DNA from: a virus
Length of the DNA stretch: 61,168 bases
Virus record (IMG/VR): IMGVR_UViG_3300031658_000006
Coordinates: 1 to 61,168 of that record
Reading direction: 5' to 3' (one strand)
This document shows positions 7,615 through 13,193 of the stretch, piece by piece; the first letter of the stretch is position 1, and each line of letters begins with the position of its first letter. A program made the translations under genes and the position numbers. The notes beneath the pieces are model-generated. The model ran no database searches, had not been told where the DNA came from, and saw only the letters and a program-made list of their open reading frames with translations.

Positions 7615-7622
7615 CAAAGATA
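7615..7622 (-). promoter_or_regulatory. Bacteroidetes-type -7 box (TATCTTTG) for the histone-like gene
   Basis: On the minus strand the box is a perfect TAnnTTTG match, 28 bases upstream of ATG 7586. It lies one base from the plus-strand -7 box, so the two divergent promoters overlap and would compete for RNA polymerase. Confidence 0.55.
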
Positions 7623-7636
7623 GCAAATCAAATCTA

Positions 7637-8095
7637 ATGCCTAAAAATCCACCTGAGTACGATTACCTCAAATACTGGAGGGTAATACGATACTATATAA
7701 AAGCACGTTACGGAATTACAACGGGCGACCTCGATATGCTTCTATTCCTTCGGTCCGAAGGGAAATTTAATAGAAGTAAGTTCAATGAATTTGACGAGGT
7801 ATTCGATTGGGATAAGGGACGTTTCCAACGGCTGCTGCGTAACGAGTGGATATCAGTTTTCAGAAAGAAAAGCGGGAACTACGCCTCACAAGCAGCTTTA
7901 TACGAGGTGTCGTATAAAGGAAAACGAATGCTCACCGCTATGTACAGGAAACTTAGCGGAGAGGAAATCTCTACCAACCACCAAATCAACCCCATGTTTT
8001 TAAAGAACGTCTCCTATAGCGATAAGGTATACCGCACTATGCTTATAGAGATGAACGCTTTTATAAAACAACAACAACATCAGAAAGACTTATGA
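7637..8095 (+). CDS. Isolated plus-strand protein, possible winged-helix regulator
   Basis: A 152-residue basic protein (MPKNPPEYDYLKYWRVIRYY). Helical segments such as ITTGDLDMLLFLRSEGKFNR followed by VFDWDKGRFQRLLRNEWISV and YEVSYKGKRMLTAMYRKLSG look like a MarR- or replication-type winged helix (helix, helix, wing), but this is pattern judgement only. It is the only plus-strand gene in the leftward late region. Its 3' end overlaps the groES-like gene by 35 bases on the opposite strand, so the two may interfere. The start at 7637 is chosen from the promoter and the AAATCAAATCTAATG leader. Confidence 0.75.
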   Translation: MPKNPPEYDYLKYWRVIRYYIKARYGITTGDLDMLLFLRSEGKFNRSKFNEFDEVFDWDKGRFQRLLRNEWISVFRKKSGNYASQAALYEVSYKGKRMLTAMYRKLSGEEISTNHQINPMFLKNVSYSDKVYRTMLIEMNAFIKQQQHQKDL

Positions 8096-8318
8096 TGGTA
8101 TACGACTCATTGTTGATGAGCATAGTGTATCCCGCCCTTTTGTCATAGTATATGTCGTCGTCCTTTGAGATTGATACCACGTCGGTGCCTGGCGCTATCA
8201 CAGTGCCCCGCTTATAACGCATCTGGTTGGCGTCGTCAGCTGACAGCAACAGCCCTGATGACGTGCGTATCTCCTCATCCACGGTCTTGATAACTATGTT
8301 ATGTCCTATAGGTTTCAT
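8061..8318 (-). CDS. groES: Co-chaperonin GroES homologue
   Basis: An 85-residue GroES-like protein that would cap a GroEL ring. It starts MKPIGHNIVIKTVDEE as GroES proteins do (KPL-x-DRV-x-V-x-x), has a Ser/Leu/Ala-rich stretch at about residues 18-30 (TSSGLLLSADD) where the mobile loop that contacts GroEL lies, and has a C-terminal beta barrel ending YTIISLSDVVVVL. It is slightly shorter than the usual 95-100 residues. It is the last gene of the groEL unit, four bases overlapping its neighbour. Confidence 0.8.
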   Translation of the reverse strand: MKPIGHNIVIKTVDEEIRTSSGLLLSADDANQMRYKRGTVIAPGTDVVSISKDDDIYYDKRAGYTMLINNESYTIISLSDVVVVL

Positions 8319-8575
8319 ATGATAAAAATTGGTGTCGTCGGTCCCATACTAGCGGCCAACACATTATACTCAAAGTACTCAATCGCCTCCTCCTCGGTCA
8401 TACCGTCAGCTATTAACGCGTCATAGCAGCGCGTCACGCTATAGCATACACGGAACGAACCCGTATAGCCGTCCTGCGACACCCCGATTATAGCATCGTC
8501 AAAACCGTCAGCGAATAAAGACGACATATCACATGACTGTAACAACTCGTCAATTTCATTACGTGTATCCATCAT
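8315..8575 (-). CDS. Small acidic conserved phage protein
   Basis: An 86-residue acidic protein with DGMTEEEAIEYFEYNVLAAS and a C-terminal GPTTPIFII. This C-terminal pattern (EEEAIE-[FY]-x-x-[FY]-N then TP-x-[FY]) recurs in small proteins of unrelated phages as far as I recall, with no known function. It lies between groEL and groES and overlaps both by four bases, so it is expressed with the chaperonins. Confidence 0.75.
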   Translation of the reverse strand: MMDTRNEIDELLQSCDMSSLFADGFDDAIIGVSQDGYTGSFRVCYSVTRCYDALIADGMTEEEAIEYFEYNVLAASMGPTTPIFII

Positions 8576-10197
8576 GACGCCTCGTATGAACGAGCCATCG
8601 TCACAATAGCATTGGTACTTAATATAGTCGCCGCTACAGAGACAGCATTTTGAAGCGCCACCTTAGTTACTTTCATAGGGTCTATAATCCCCATCTCTAT
8701 CATGTCACCGTACAGACGCTTCTTTACGTCGAACCCGTACCCCTCGCGCGTCACTAAAGGCATACCCTTCTCATAGATATCCTCGAAATTCACACCCGCG
8801 TTAGTAAGGATTTGTTTTAAAGGGGAGGCCAACGACTGCGAAAGTATAGCCGCCGCCGCACGCTCACTGTCAGAAGGGTACTCATCGTTAGATACCCTCA
8901 TGTCAAGTAAGTTGTGCTCGTTATATAGAGCTACACCGCCGCCAGGTAGGATACCCTCCTGTAACGCAGAACGTACCGCACAGACAGCGTCGTCAACACG
9001 GTCGAACAGCTCCTTCTGCTCCAGGTCAGTATTCCCGCCCACTTTAATCGTACCGATACCACCCGTTAGGCTGGCGATACGCGATAAGAGAAAGTCTTTG
9101 TCGCCCTTACGTGTCGCTAACTTATGTGCGTCACGTAGCTCGTCAACCCTAGCCGCTACCTGCTGCGCATTGTCAGCTTTACCCTTTACAATTACAGTCT
9201 GGTCGCGGCTCACCACCACACGCTGGGCGTGACCTAGGTCCTCAAACTGGATGATACTTAAGTCGTCACCCGTCTTCTCACTGAAATAGGTGGCCCCTAC
9301 AGATACCGATATGTCCTGCATCAGCTCATGGGTACGGTAACCAAAACTAGGAGGAGGGACAGCGCATAACTTCAAAGCGTTACGCATCACATTAGCCGAT
9401 AACGTGTTGACTACGTTAGTAGAGCACGGAGCAATTATAAGAAGTCGCTTGCCGTCAGCGATAATAGGCTTGAGGATATTCTCAATAGTGAGAAGATTTA
9501 TAATCTCAGCGTCAGATACCAAGACATAGCAGTCGTCTAAAATACACTCGTCACGCTTCTGGTTGTTTACAAATAAAGGGGACATATAACCGCGCTCTAC
9601 CTTTACCCCACGAGTGGTCTCGTACGTAGTCTCTACAGTGTCGCTGTTCTCAACCGTAACCACGCCGTTCTTACCCAAGTCCTTATACACGTCAGCAATT
9701 ATCTTGCCTATAAAACGGTCGTTATTAGAAGATACCGACGCTACCTCGATAAAGTTCTTCTTCGTAAGGGGACGTGAACGTTTCTTTAAAGACGAAACCA
9801 CGTCGTCAGTTAAACTTACTAGATGACGAAGTACCTCAGTCTTATTCAACTCAGGATATAAACTGAACATATCGTAAGCCGAACGTATCAAAGCCTCCGT
9901 TAATACAATAGATGTAGTAGTCCCGTCGCCAGCCTCTGTAGCCGTACGGTCAGCCGCCTCACGCATCATACGTACAGCTAAATTCTCTACAGGGTCCAGT
10001 AAGTCAATAGCCTTAGCTACCGTGACGCCGTCCTTAGTTACCGTAATGCCGTGGGTGTGGTTCGGTGATTCAATTAATACAGTATGACCGCTAGGCCCTA
10101 ACGTACTCTTTACCGCGTTAGACATCTTAGTGATGCCCTCAATTAATTTGGAACGACCCTCGTCGTCAAACTTTAAGTCCTTAGGTGTATAGTCCAT
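8572..10197 (-). CDS. groEL: Chaperonin GroEL homologue (group I)
   Basis: A 541-residue group I chaperonin, close to the usual 545-550. ATP-binding residues are present: LGPSGHTV near residue 33, DGTTT at 91-95 preceded by EAG, and the conserved FDRVDDAVCAVRSALQEG with its catalytic aspartate near residue 400, followed by LPGGGVAL. The GGM-rich tail of bacterial GroEL is missing; the protein ends ARSYEAS. It would fold phage proteins such as capsid or fibre subunits, working with the GroES encoded two genes downstream. It has its own promoter 18 bases upstream and an AAATTAAATCAAATG leader. The sequence is diverged from cellular GroEL (for example GPSGHTVLIE), as expected of a long-resident phage gene. 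Confidence 0.95.
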   Translation of the reverse strand: MDYTPKDLKFDDEGRSKLIEGITKMSNAVKSTLGPSGHTVLIESPNHTHGITVTKDGVTVAKAIDLLDPVENLAVRMMREAADRTATEAGDGTTTSIVLTEALIRSAYDMFSLYPELNKTEVLRHLVSLTDDVVSSLKKRSRPLTKKNFIEVASVSSNNDRFIGKIIADVYKDLGKNGVVTVENSDTVETTYETTRGVKVERGYMSPLFVNNQKRDECILDDCYVLVSDAEIINLLTIENILKPIIADGKRLLIIAPCSTNVVNTLSANVMRNALKLCAVPPPSFGYRTHELMQDISVSVGATYFSEKTGDDLSIIQFEDLGHAQRVVVSRDQTVIVKGKADNAQQVAARVDELRDAHKLATRKGDKDFLLSRIASLTGGIGTIKVGGNTDLEQKELFDRVDDAVCAVRSALQEGILPGGGVALYNEHNLLDMRVSNDEYPSDSERAAAAILSQSLASPLKQILTNAGVNFEDIYEKGMPLVTREGYGFDVKKRLYGDMIEMGIIDPMKVTKVALQNAVSVAATILSTNAIVTMARSYEAS

Positions 10198-10214
10198 TTG
10201 ATTTAATTTAAATC

Positions 10215-10243
10215 CAAAGATATGACGCTATGTCGAAAAGCAA
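10215..10243 (-). promoter_or_regulatory. Promoter for the groEL unit
   Basis: On the minus strand, TATCTTTG (10222 to 10215) is a perfect -7 box and TTG (10243 to 10241) a -33 box with an 18-base spacer, close to the Bacteroidetes consensus. The predicted 5' leader is very short and ends AAATTAAATCAAATG. A TGTCG motif like those in the neighbouring repeat lies in the spacer. Confidence 0.65.
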
Positions 10244-10309
10244 GGCCCCACATAGAGACAGAGAGAATTATCTATATATTTTTTTTCCACGTACGGGTAG
10301 AGAAAAAAA

Positions 10310-10387
10310 CGACATTATCGACACTACCATTAAGAATCAATTAGTTAGCTAGCATATAACGACACATAAATCGACACAGCTGTGTCG
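10310..10387. repeat. Paired CGACA/TCGACAC sites and palindrome (copy A)
   Basis: The block holds CGACATTATCGACAC (10310-10324), CGACACATAAATCGACAC (10360-10377) and the perfect 16-base palindrome CGACACAGCTGTGTCG (10372-10387), with another TCGACAC just beyond. The same arrangement, including the preceding CGTA(C/T)GGGTGAGA-like sequence, recurs at 19096-19174 before the primase gene. Such clustered repeats suit an origin, an initiator or repressor binding region. Confidence 0.7.
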
Positions 10388-10403
10388 TTTTTCGACACAA
10401 AAA

Positions 10404-10421
10404 GGGGGACCACCGTCCCCC
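10404..10421 (-). terminator. GC hairpin with T run after the small basic genes
   Basis: On the minus strand GGGGGAC-GGTG-GTCCCCC is followed by TTTTT, the form of an intrinsic terminator. It lies just after the stop of the gene at 10448-10591. It is one of about twelve copies of the same hairpin in the window. Confidence 0.65.
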
Positions 10422-10447
10422 CTTCATATCAACACACAAAATTCAAA

Positions 10448-10591
10448 TCACTTTACCTTCTTTAAGTTGGGATTCTTACGCTTAGCTTTTGCCGAAGCTC
10501 CACGTGTTGATGCCGCTAAAATAGCCCCAGCAGCTTTTTTAGATACCCCACTCTTCTTGGCAATCTTTGCCTGTACTTTCTTAAACCCCAT
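10448..10591 (-). CDS. Small basic protein, possible DNA-binding
   Basis: A 47-residue protein, MGFKKVQAKIAKKSGVSKKA onward, ending KRKNPNLKKVK. It has an amphipathic, Ala-rich helix (AGAILAASTRGASAKA) and basic ends. Its ATG lies one base from the preceding gene's stop. The pattern fits small phage virion or DNA-binding proteins, but no family is recognised. Confidence 0.7.
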   Translation of the reverse strand: MGFKKVQAKIAKKSGVSKKAAGAILAASTRGASAKAKRKNPNLKKVK

Positions 10592-10592
10592 C

Positions 10593-10766
10593 TTACATTC
10601 CCATCATCTTGCCCTTCATGTCGCCCAAAGCGACACCGTCAGCAATCATACTAATCTTCTCAGCACGAACTACCATCTTGCGTAAACGTGCCATCTCAGC
10701 AATTCCTGTCTCTCCAACTGGGCGGTCATTAATTAAACGTCCGTCCTTAATGCGTAATTGGTCCAT
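10593..10766 (-). CDS. Small hypothetical protein, first gene of the leftward unit
   Basis: A 57-residue protein starting MDQLRIKDGRLINDRPVGET, with a central helix (GIAEMARLRKMVVRAEKIS) and a Met/Gly-rich C-terminus (KGKMMGM). ATG 10766 is preferred to an upstream TTG. It is transcribed away from the GC-rich intergenic region, together with the 47-residue gene. No family is recognised. Confidence 0.65.
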   Translation of the reverse strand: MDQLRIKDGRLINDRPVGETGIAEMARLRKMVVRAEKISMIADGVALGDMKGKMMGM

Positions 10767-10995
10767 GGTTTTTTTTGCAATATACAAAATCCCGTGAGAT
10801 GCACAGAGTGTTTGGGTAATATAGCGTTATACGCGCGACACCCTCGATTCCAAACCGACTTTTTTTAGGCACCCCCCCTCCTGAATCCACCGTCATCGCT
10901 CCACTTTTTTGCCGTTTTTCTACAGCCCCCGCCCCCGTAGGGCTGCAGGGCCGCTGCCCCGCGCTCCGCCCGTCCTCCGCTTTCGGATGCTCAAG

Positions 10996-11013
10996 GGGGG
11001 ACCACCGTCCCCC
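10996..11013. repeat. GGGGGAC-CACC-GTCCCCC hairpin (copy 2)
   Basis: Seven base pairs with loop CACC. It sits inside the GC-rich intergenic region, far from any stop codon, so it is not simply a gene-end terminator. Confidence 0.8.
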
Positions 11014-11060
11014 TTACCCCCTCGCTAGAACTCCTACCCAGAAATAAAGGCAGAGGCACC

Positions 11061-11100
11061 CCCCTCTACAGGCCGCGTCTACCTAGGGCTGTAGGAGGGG
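11061..11100. repeat. Long imperfect stem-loop before the early operon
   Basis: CCCCTCTACAG (11061-11071) pairs with CTGTAGGAGGGG (11089-11100), eleven pairs with one bulged G, around a 17-base loop. It ends 26 bases before the ATG at 11127. It could be a terminator for rightward readthrough, a regulatory RNA element or part of an origin; no long T run follows. Confidence 0.55.
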
Positions 11101-11126
11101 CATAAGATTTCCACGATTTCTGTAGG

Positions 11127-11894
11127 ATGCAAAAGAAAGTATACACTATCTTTGTCGAAACAAAACACAAACGACCAACAGGTCAAACATTAACTGCCAT
11201 GCAGAAATTATCTAAGAAGGTCACTACCGCCGCAAGTGTAGAGAAGGTCACATTGACAAGCATCCTAAACGAAGTAAAATTCGCAGACGGTTCCGGTGTA
11301 TCAGACGTGAGAACGACCTTGACGAAGGTCAAGCAATCCAAGGCTGAGGCGTTCAGTGCTGAGCTTGCAAACGCACGAGTCCTACTAAGCTTCCGAGAGC
11401 ATTACAACTGCCCGCTTGGAGAACTGAAGGAAGCGTTAGAGAATTCGTTTGGAGAGGTTATCAGCCTGAGTGAGTGCTACAAGAACCTTGGCTTTGGTGC
11501 TAAGGGATGCACAGCGAAGGAGGCTGCAAACCACGCAGGAAAGGTCATTGGAGTTGCGAGTGCTGAGCGTGAATACGCTGACAAGAACAACATGACGTTG
11601 TTGGCTGTCGAGAAGAAGTTCAACAAAGCAAATCCTGACGTGTTTGGAACACGTCGCTACAAGGATTGGTGTCTCGGTAAGGCAGCGAAGAAAGACGGTA
11701 GCAAGGCTGTTGCATTCGAGACCCTGACCTGTGAGGAGAGTGGAATGAAATGGGTTGAGAAGATGCTGAAGCGGGCGCAGGACCCAAGCAACGATTTGAC
11801 GCTGACTGAGCTGAACCGAGTGCTTGCGCATATGGCTAGAACGGCTGCTTTGGCTGAGACGGAGCAGGCTGTTGCTGAGGCTTTGCAAGCCTAA
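11127..11894 (+). CDS. Unknown early protein, first gene of rightward operon
   Basis: A 255-residue, Lys/Ala/Glu-rich, mostly helical protein. No family is recognised. It contains one cysteine-bearing segment (LSECYKNLGFGAKGCTAKEA) and a C-terminal helix rich in Ala and Glu. A perfect TATCTTTG -7 box lies inside the predicted 5' end at 11147-11154; if that promoter is used, the real start is the in-frame ATG at 11199 (MQKLSKKVTT, 231 residues). The gene is followed at once by hairpin and ribozyme elements. As the first gene of the early region it may act in host takeover, but that is inference from place only. Confidence 0.75.
   Translation: MQKKVYTIFVETKHKRPTGQTLTAMQKLSKKVTTAASVEKVTLTSILNEVKFADGSGVSDVRTTLTKVKQSKAEAFSAELANARVLLSFREHYNCPLGELKEALENSFGEVISLSECYKNLGFGAKGCTAKEAANHAGKVIGVASAEREYADKNNMTLLAVEKKFNKANPDVFGTRRYKDWCLGKAAKKDGSKAVAFETLTCEESGMKWVEKMLKRAQDPSNDLTLTELNRVLAHMARTAALAETEQAVAEALQA
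11147..11154 (+). promoter_or_regulatory. -7 box TATCTTTG at the head of the early operon
   Basis: A perfect TAnnTTTG match and the only one found near the start of the rightward genes. It lies 20 bases inside the longer reading of the first gene. No clear TTG -33 box is visible 19-21 bases upstream, so confidence is moderate. Confidence 0.4.
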
Positions 11895-11902
11895 CGGCAA
11901 CG

Positions 11903-11922
11903 GGGGGGACAGCGGTCCCCCC
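11903..11922 (+). repeat. GGGGGGAC-AGCG-GTCCCCCC hairpin (copy 3)
   Basis: Eight base pairs with loop AGCG, nine bases after the stop of the first early gene and directly joined to the hammerhead ribozyme. Only the two ribozyme-linked copies have loop AGCG. Confidence 0.85.
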
Positions 11923-11976
11923 TCCGTCCACAGCTGTGTAGCTGTGCTGATGATGACTCAAAAGAGTCGAAACGGA
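11923..11976 (+). ncRNA. Hammerhead ribozyme 1 (type III)
   Basis: All hammerhead parts are present in order. Stem III is TCCGT (11923-11927) with ACGGA (11972-11976); the cleavage base is C11928 in GTC. Stem I is CACAGCT (11929-11935), loop GTGT, AGCTGTG (11940-11946). The core CTGATGA is at 11947-11953, stem II GACTC-AAAA-GAGTC at 11955-11968, then GAA at 11969-11971. Both ends lie in stem III, so it is type III. One extra T (11954) sits between CTGATGA and stem II, which may lower activity. It lies between the first and second early genes, 22 bases before ATG 11999. Confidence 0.85.
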
Positions 11977-11998
11977 AATCTAACTTAATACTTTAGCT

Positions 11999-12373
11999 AT
12001 GGACAGCAACAAGAAAAGTCTAACTGAACTCTTAGCCACATGGGACAAGCTCCATGTGGTAGGCATAACTCCTGGAGAGGTCAACTCCATCATGACCGAG
12101 ACGGTGATGGGTGACTCCATCGTCAAGGTTGCCATTGAGTTCCAACATCGGAACTCTCCCGTCTCAGGGACGCACTCCATCCATGCCCGTCTCATAACGT
12201 ACGACTTCTATGGCAACAGGGTGACCGTGAGATTCAATGGCTCATGGGGATGCCATGACGAGGAGATACCACAGTTCATCAAGTGGTTCCATCTCAAGAA
12301 GTATGAAGCAAGGGATAAGGACGAAGCGCGAGCGAACGCAACATCGGGATTGGTAGGCAACTTCCTCGCATAG
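11999..12373 (+). CDS. Hypothetical early protein
   Basis: A 124-residue protein (MDSNKKSLTELLATWDKLHV). No family is recognised. It has mixed alpha/beta character, with FQHRNSPVSGTHSIHARLIT and VTVRFNGSWGCHDEEIPQF in the middle and a basic helical C-terminus. It is flanked on both sides by hairpin-plus-ribozyme units, so its coding segment would be cut out of the polycistronic RNA as a separate piece if both ribozymes act. Confidence 0.75.
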   Translation: MDSNKKSLTELLATWDKLHVVGITPGEVNSIMTETVMGDSIVKVAIEFQHRNSPVSGTHSIHARLITYDFYGNRVTVRFNGSWGCHDEEIPQFIKWFHLKKYEARDKDEARANATSGLVGNFLA

Positions 12374-12379
12374 CATAGG

Positions 12380-12397
12380 GGGGGACAGCGGTCCCCC
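12380..12397 (+). repeat. GGGGGAC-AGCG-GTCCCCC hairpin (copy 4)
   Basis: Seven base pairs with loop AGCG, six bases after the stop of the previous gene and directly joined to hammerhead ribozyme 2. Confidence 0.85.
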
Positions 12398-12450
12398 TTC
12401 TGTCTCAGGCTGTGTAGCCTGACTGATGAGTCCAAAAGGACGAAACAGAA
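12398..12450 (+). ncRNA. Hammerhead ribozyme 2 (type III, canonical)
   Basis: Stem III is TTCTGT (12398-12403) with ACAGAA (12445-12450); cleavage base C12404 in GTC. Stem I is TCAGGCT (12405-12411), loop GTGT, AGCCTGA (12416-12422). The core CTGATGA is at 12423-12429, stem II GTCC-AAAA-GGAC at 12430-12441, then GAA at 12442-12444. Every core base fits the hammerhead consensus. Compared with ribozyme 1, all three stems differ in sequence but keep pairing, whereas loop I (GTGT) and loop II (AAAA) are unchanged: covariation that supports the fold. It lies in the leader of the gene at 12468. Confidence 0.93.
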
Positions 12451-12467
12451 TTCAAATCAAATGGGTG

Positions 12468-12782
12468 ATGGCCTACATCAAAAGCACTATGAGAGTTTCA
12501 AAAGGAATGGACGTTTTAAACGAGTTGATGGGCATGAAATCAGCGGACGAAATAATCCTCAATGACAGCGATATCATTGCGGTTGGATGGAACTACAATG
12601 CTTCGATTCACATCCACCTGAACAACACAACGGAGCGATGGTTCCGCATCATTCAGGACGAGTTGGAGGGTATATCTGAGATGCGTCGCAGACATCCCGT
12701 CAACCCTGAAAGCTTGAGTCTGACTCAGAACTTCGACTTCGTCTACAAAGGTTTTGACATCAACCTGACCTTCAGCGCATAA
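12468..12782 (+). CDS. Hypothetical early protein downstream of ribozyme 2
   Basis: A 104-residue protein (MAYIKSTMRVSKGMDVLNEL). An in-frame ATG at 12426 lies inside the ribozyme core and is not a plausible start; ATG 12468 follows the AAATCAAATG-type leader by a few bases. An overlapping ATG at 12461 in another frame gives only 34 codons. The protein has a helical N-terminus and a beta-rich C-terminus (IHIHLNNTTERWFRI, then FVYKGFDINLTFSA). No family is recognised. Confidence 0.75.
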   Translation: MAYIKSTMRVSKGMDVLNELMGMKSADEIILNDSDIIAVGWNYNASIHIHLNNTTERWFRIIQDELEGISEMRRRHPVNPESLSLTQNFDFVYKGFDINLTFSA

Positions 12783-12789
12783 TCCTCAT

Positions 12790-12809
12790 GGGGGGACAGC
12801 CGTCCCCCC
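12790..12809 (+). terminator. GGGGGGAC-AGCC-GTCCCCCC hairpin with TTTT (copy 5)
   Basis: Eight base pairs with loop AGCC, followed by TTTT, seven bases after a stop codon. It may terminate or attenuate transcription, or act as a stable RNA end, before the next small genes. Confidence 0.6.
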
Positions 12810-12825
12810 TTTTAACTCCCCTATC

Positions 12826-12909
12826 ATGAAGTATTTATTTCAGTTTTTTACAACCATCGGTATGGTGGTGACCTTCCTACTCTTCATTGCAATTGCTTGC
12901 GCACTATGA
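12826..12909 (+). CDS. 27-residue membrane peptide
   Basis: MKYLFQFFTTIGMVVTFLLF onward, ending IAIACAL: a single membrane helix with almost no soluble part. Its TGA overlaps the ATG of the next gene by four bases, which supports translation. Tiny early phage membrane peptides can alter host membrane functions, but the role is unknown. Confidence 0.5.
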   Translation: MKYLFQFFTTIGMVVTFLLFIAIACAL

Positions 12910-13052
12910 ACTGCACAATATCATTTTACACTGGCACCCGCTCATGGTGGGTGACCAAGGACTTCAAAGACCGAAGTCACGTTGACAATTTCATTGCCTA
13001 TATCGAACGAACGAAAGGCTACAACCTAGACGAACTATTCATAAACGAATAG
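12906..13052 (+). CDS. Small hypothetical early protein
   Basis: A 48-residue protein (MNCTISFYTGTRSWWVTKDF) with an aromatic N-terminus and an acidic C-terminus (NLDELFINE). It overlaps the membrane peptide gene by four bases. No family is recognised. It is followed by a promoter region, so it ends this early sub-unit. Confidence 0.55.
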   Translation: MNCTISFYTGTRSWWVTKDFKDRSHVDNFIAYIERTKGYNLDELFINE

Positions 13053-13094
13053 TGTATTGTTAACAACTTGTTAATAACTTATTGATACATACCA

Positions 13095-13124
13095 TTGTTA
13101 TATACAATGTTTGTCGTATCTTTG
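13095..13124 (+). promoter_or_regulatory. Promoter TTG-N19-TATCTTTG
   Basis: TTG at 13095-13097 and TATCTTTG at 13117-13124 are separated by 19 bases, a close match to the Bacteroidetes -33/-7 consensus. It drives the gene at 13194 and probably those after it. The predicted 5' leader carries the hairpin at 13159-13176. Confidence 0.75.
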
Positions 13125-13158
13125 TAAAAAGAATCTAATACTAGTAAACAAATCACGG

Positions 13159-13176
13159 GGGGGACAGACGTCCCCC
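13159..13176 (+). repeat. GGGGGAC-AGAC-GTCCCCC hairpin in a 5' leader (copy 6)
   Basis: Seven base pairs with loop AGAC. It lies about 30 bases after the predicted transcription start and is flanked by AAATCAC before and CACAAATCAAATC after, then ATG 13194. A hairpin in this place cannot be ending an upstream gene. Confidence 0.85.
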
Positions 13177-13193
13177 ACACAAATCAAATCAAG

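Larger units (their letters stand above)
10767..11126. other. GC-rich intergenic region between divergent units
   Basis: These 360 bases hold no convincing gene. The middle (about 10860-11100) is C- and G-rich, unlike the flanking genes, and contains the hairpin at 10996-11013, the stem-loop at 11061-11100 and the motif pair CTACAGCCC / GGGCTGTAG in several places. Leftward and rightward transcription diverge from it. An origin, a packaging site or a structured early leader are all possible. Confidence 0.6.

Noticed and set aside
10996-11013. Hairpins taken as simple rho-independent terminators throughout
   Set aside because: Several copies have no T run, lie within 5' leaders after a promoter or inside a gene, so a terminator role cannot explain all of them, although it fits those at 10404, 24297 and 46730.
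12426-12467. Upstream in-frame start of the 12468 gene
   Set aside because: The ATG lies in the hammerhead core CTGATGAG, so it would be within a folded ribozyme; ATG 12468 is the better start.
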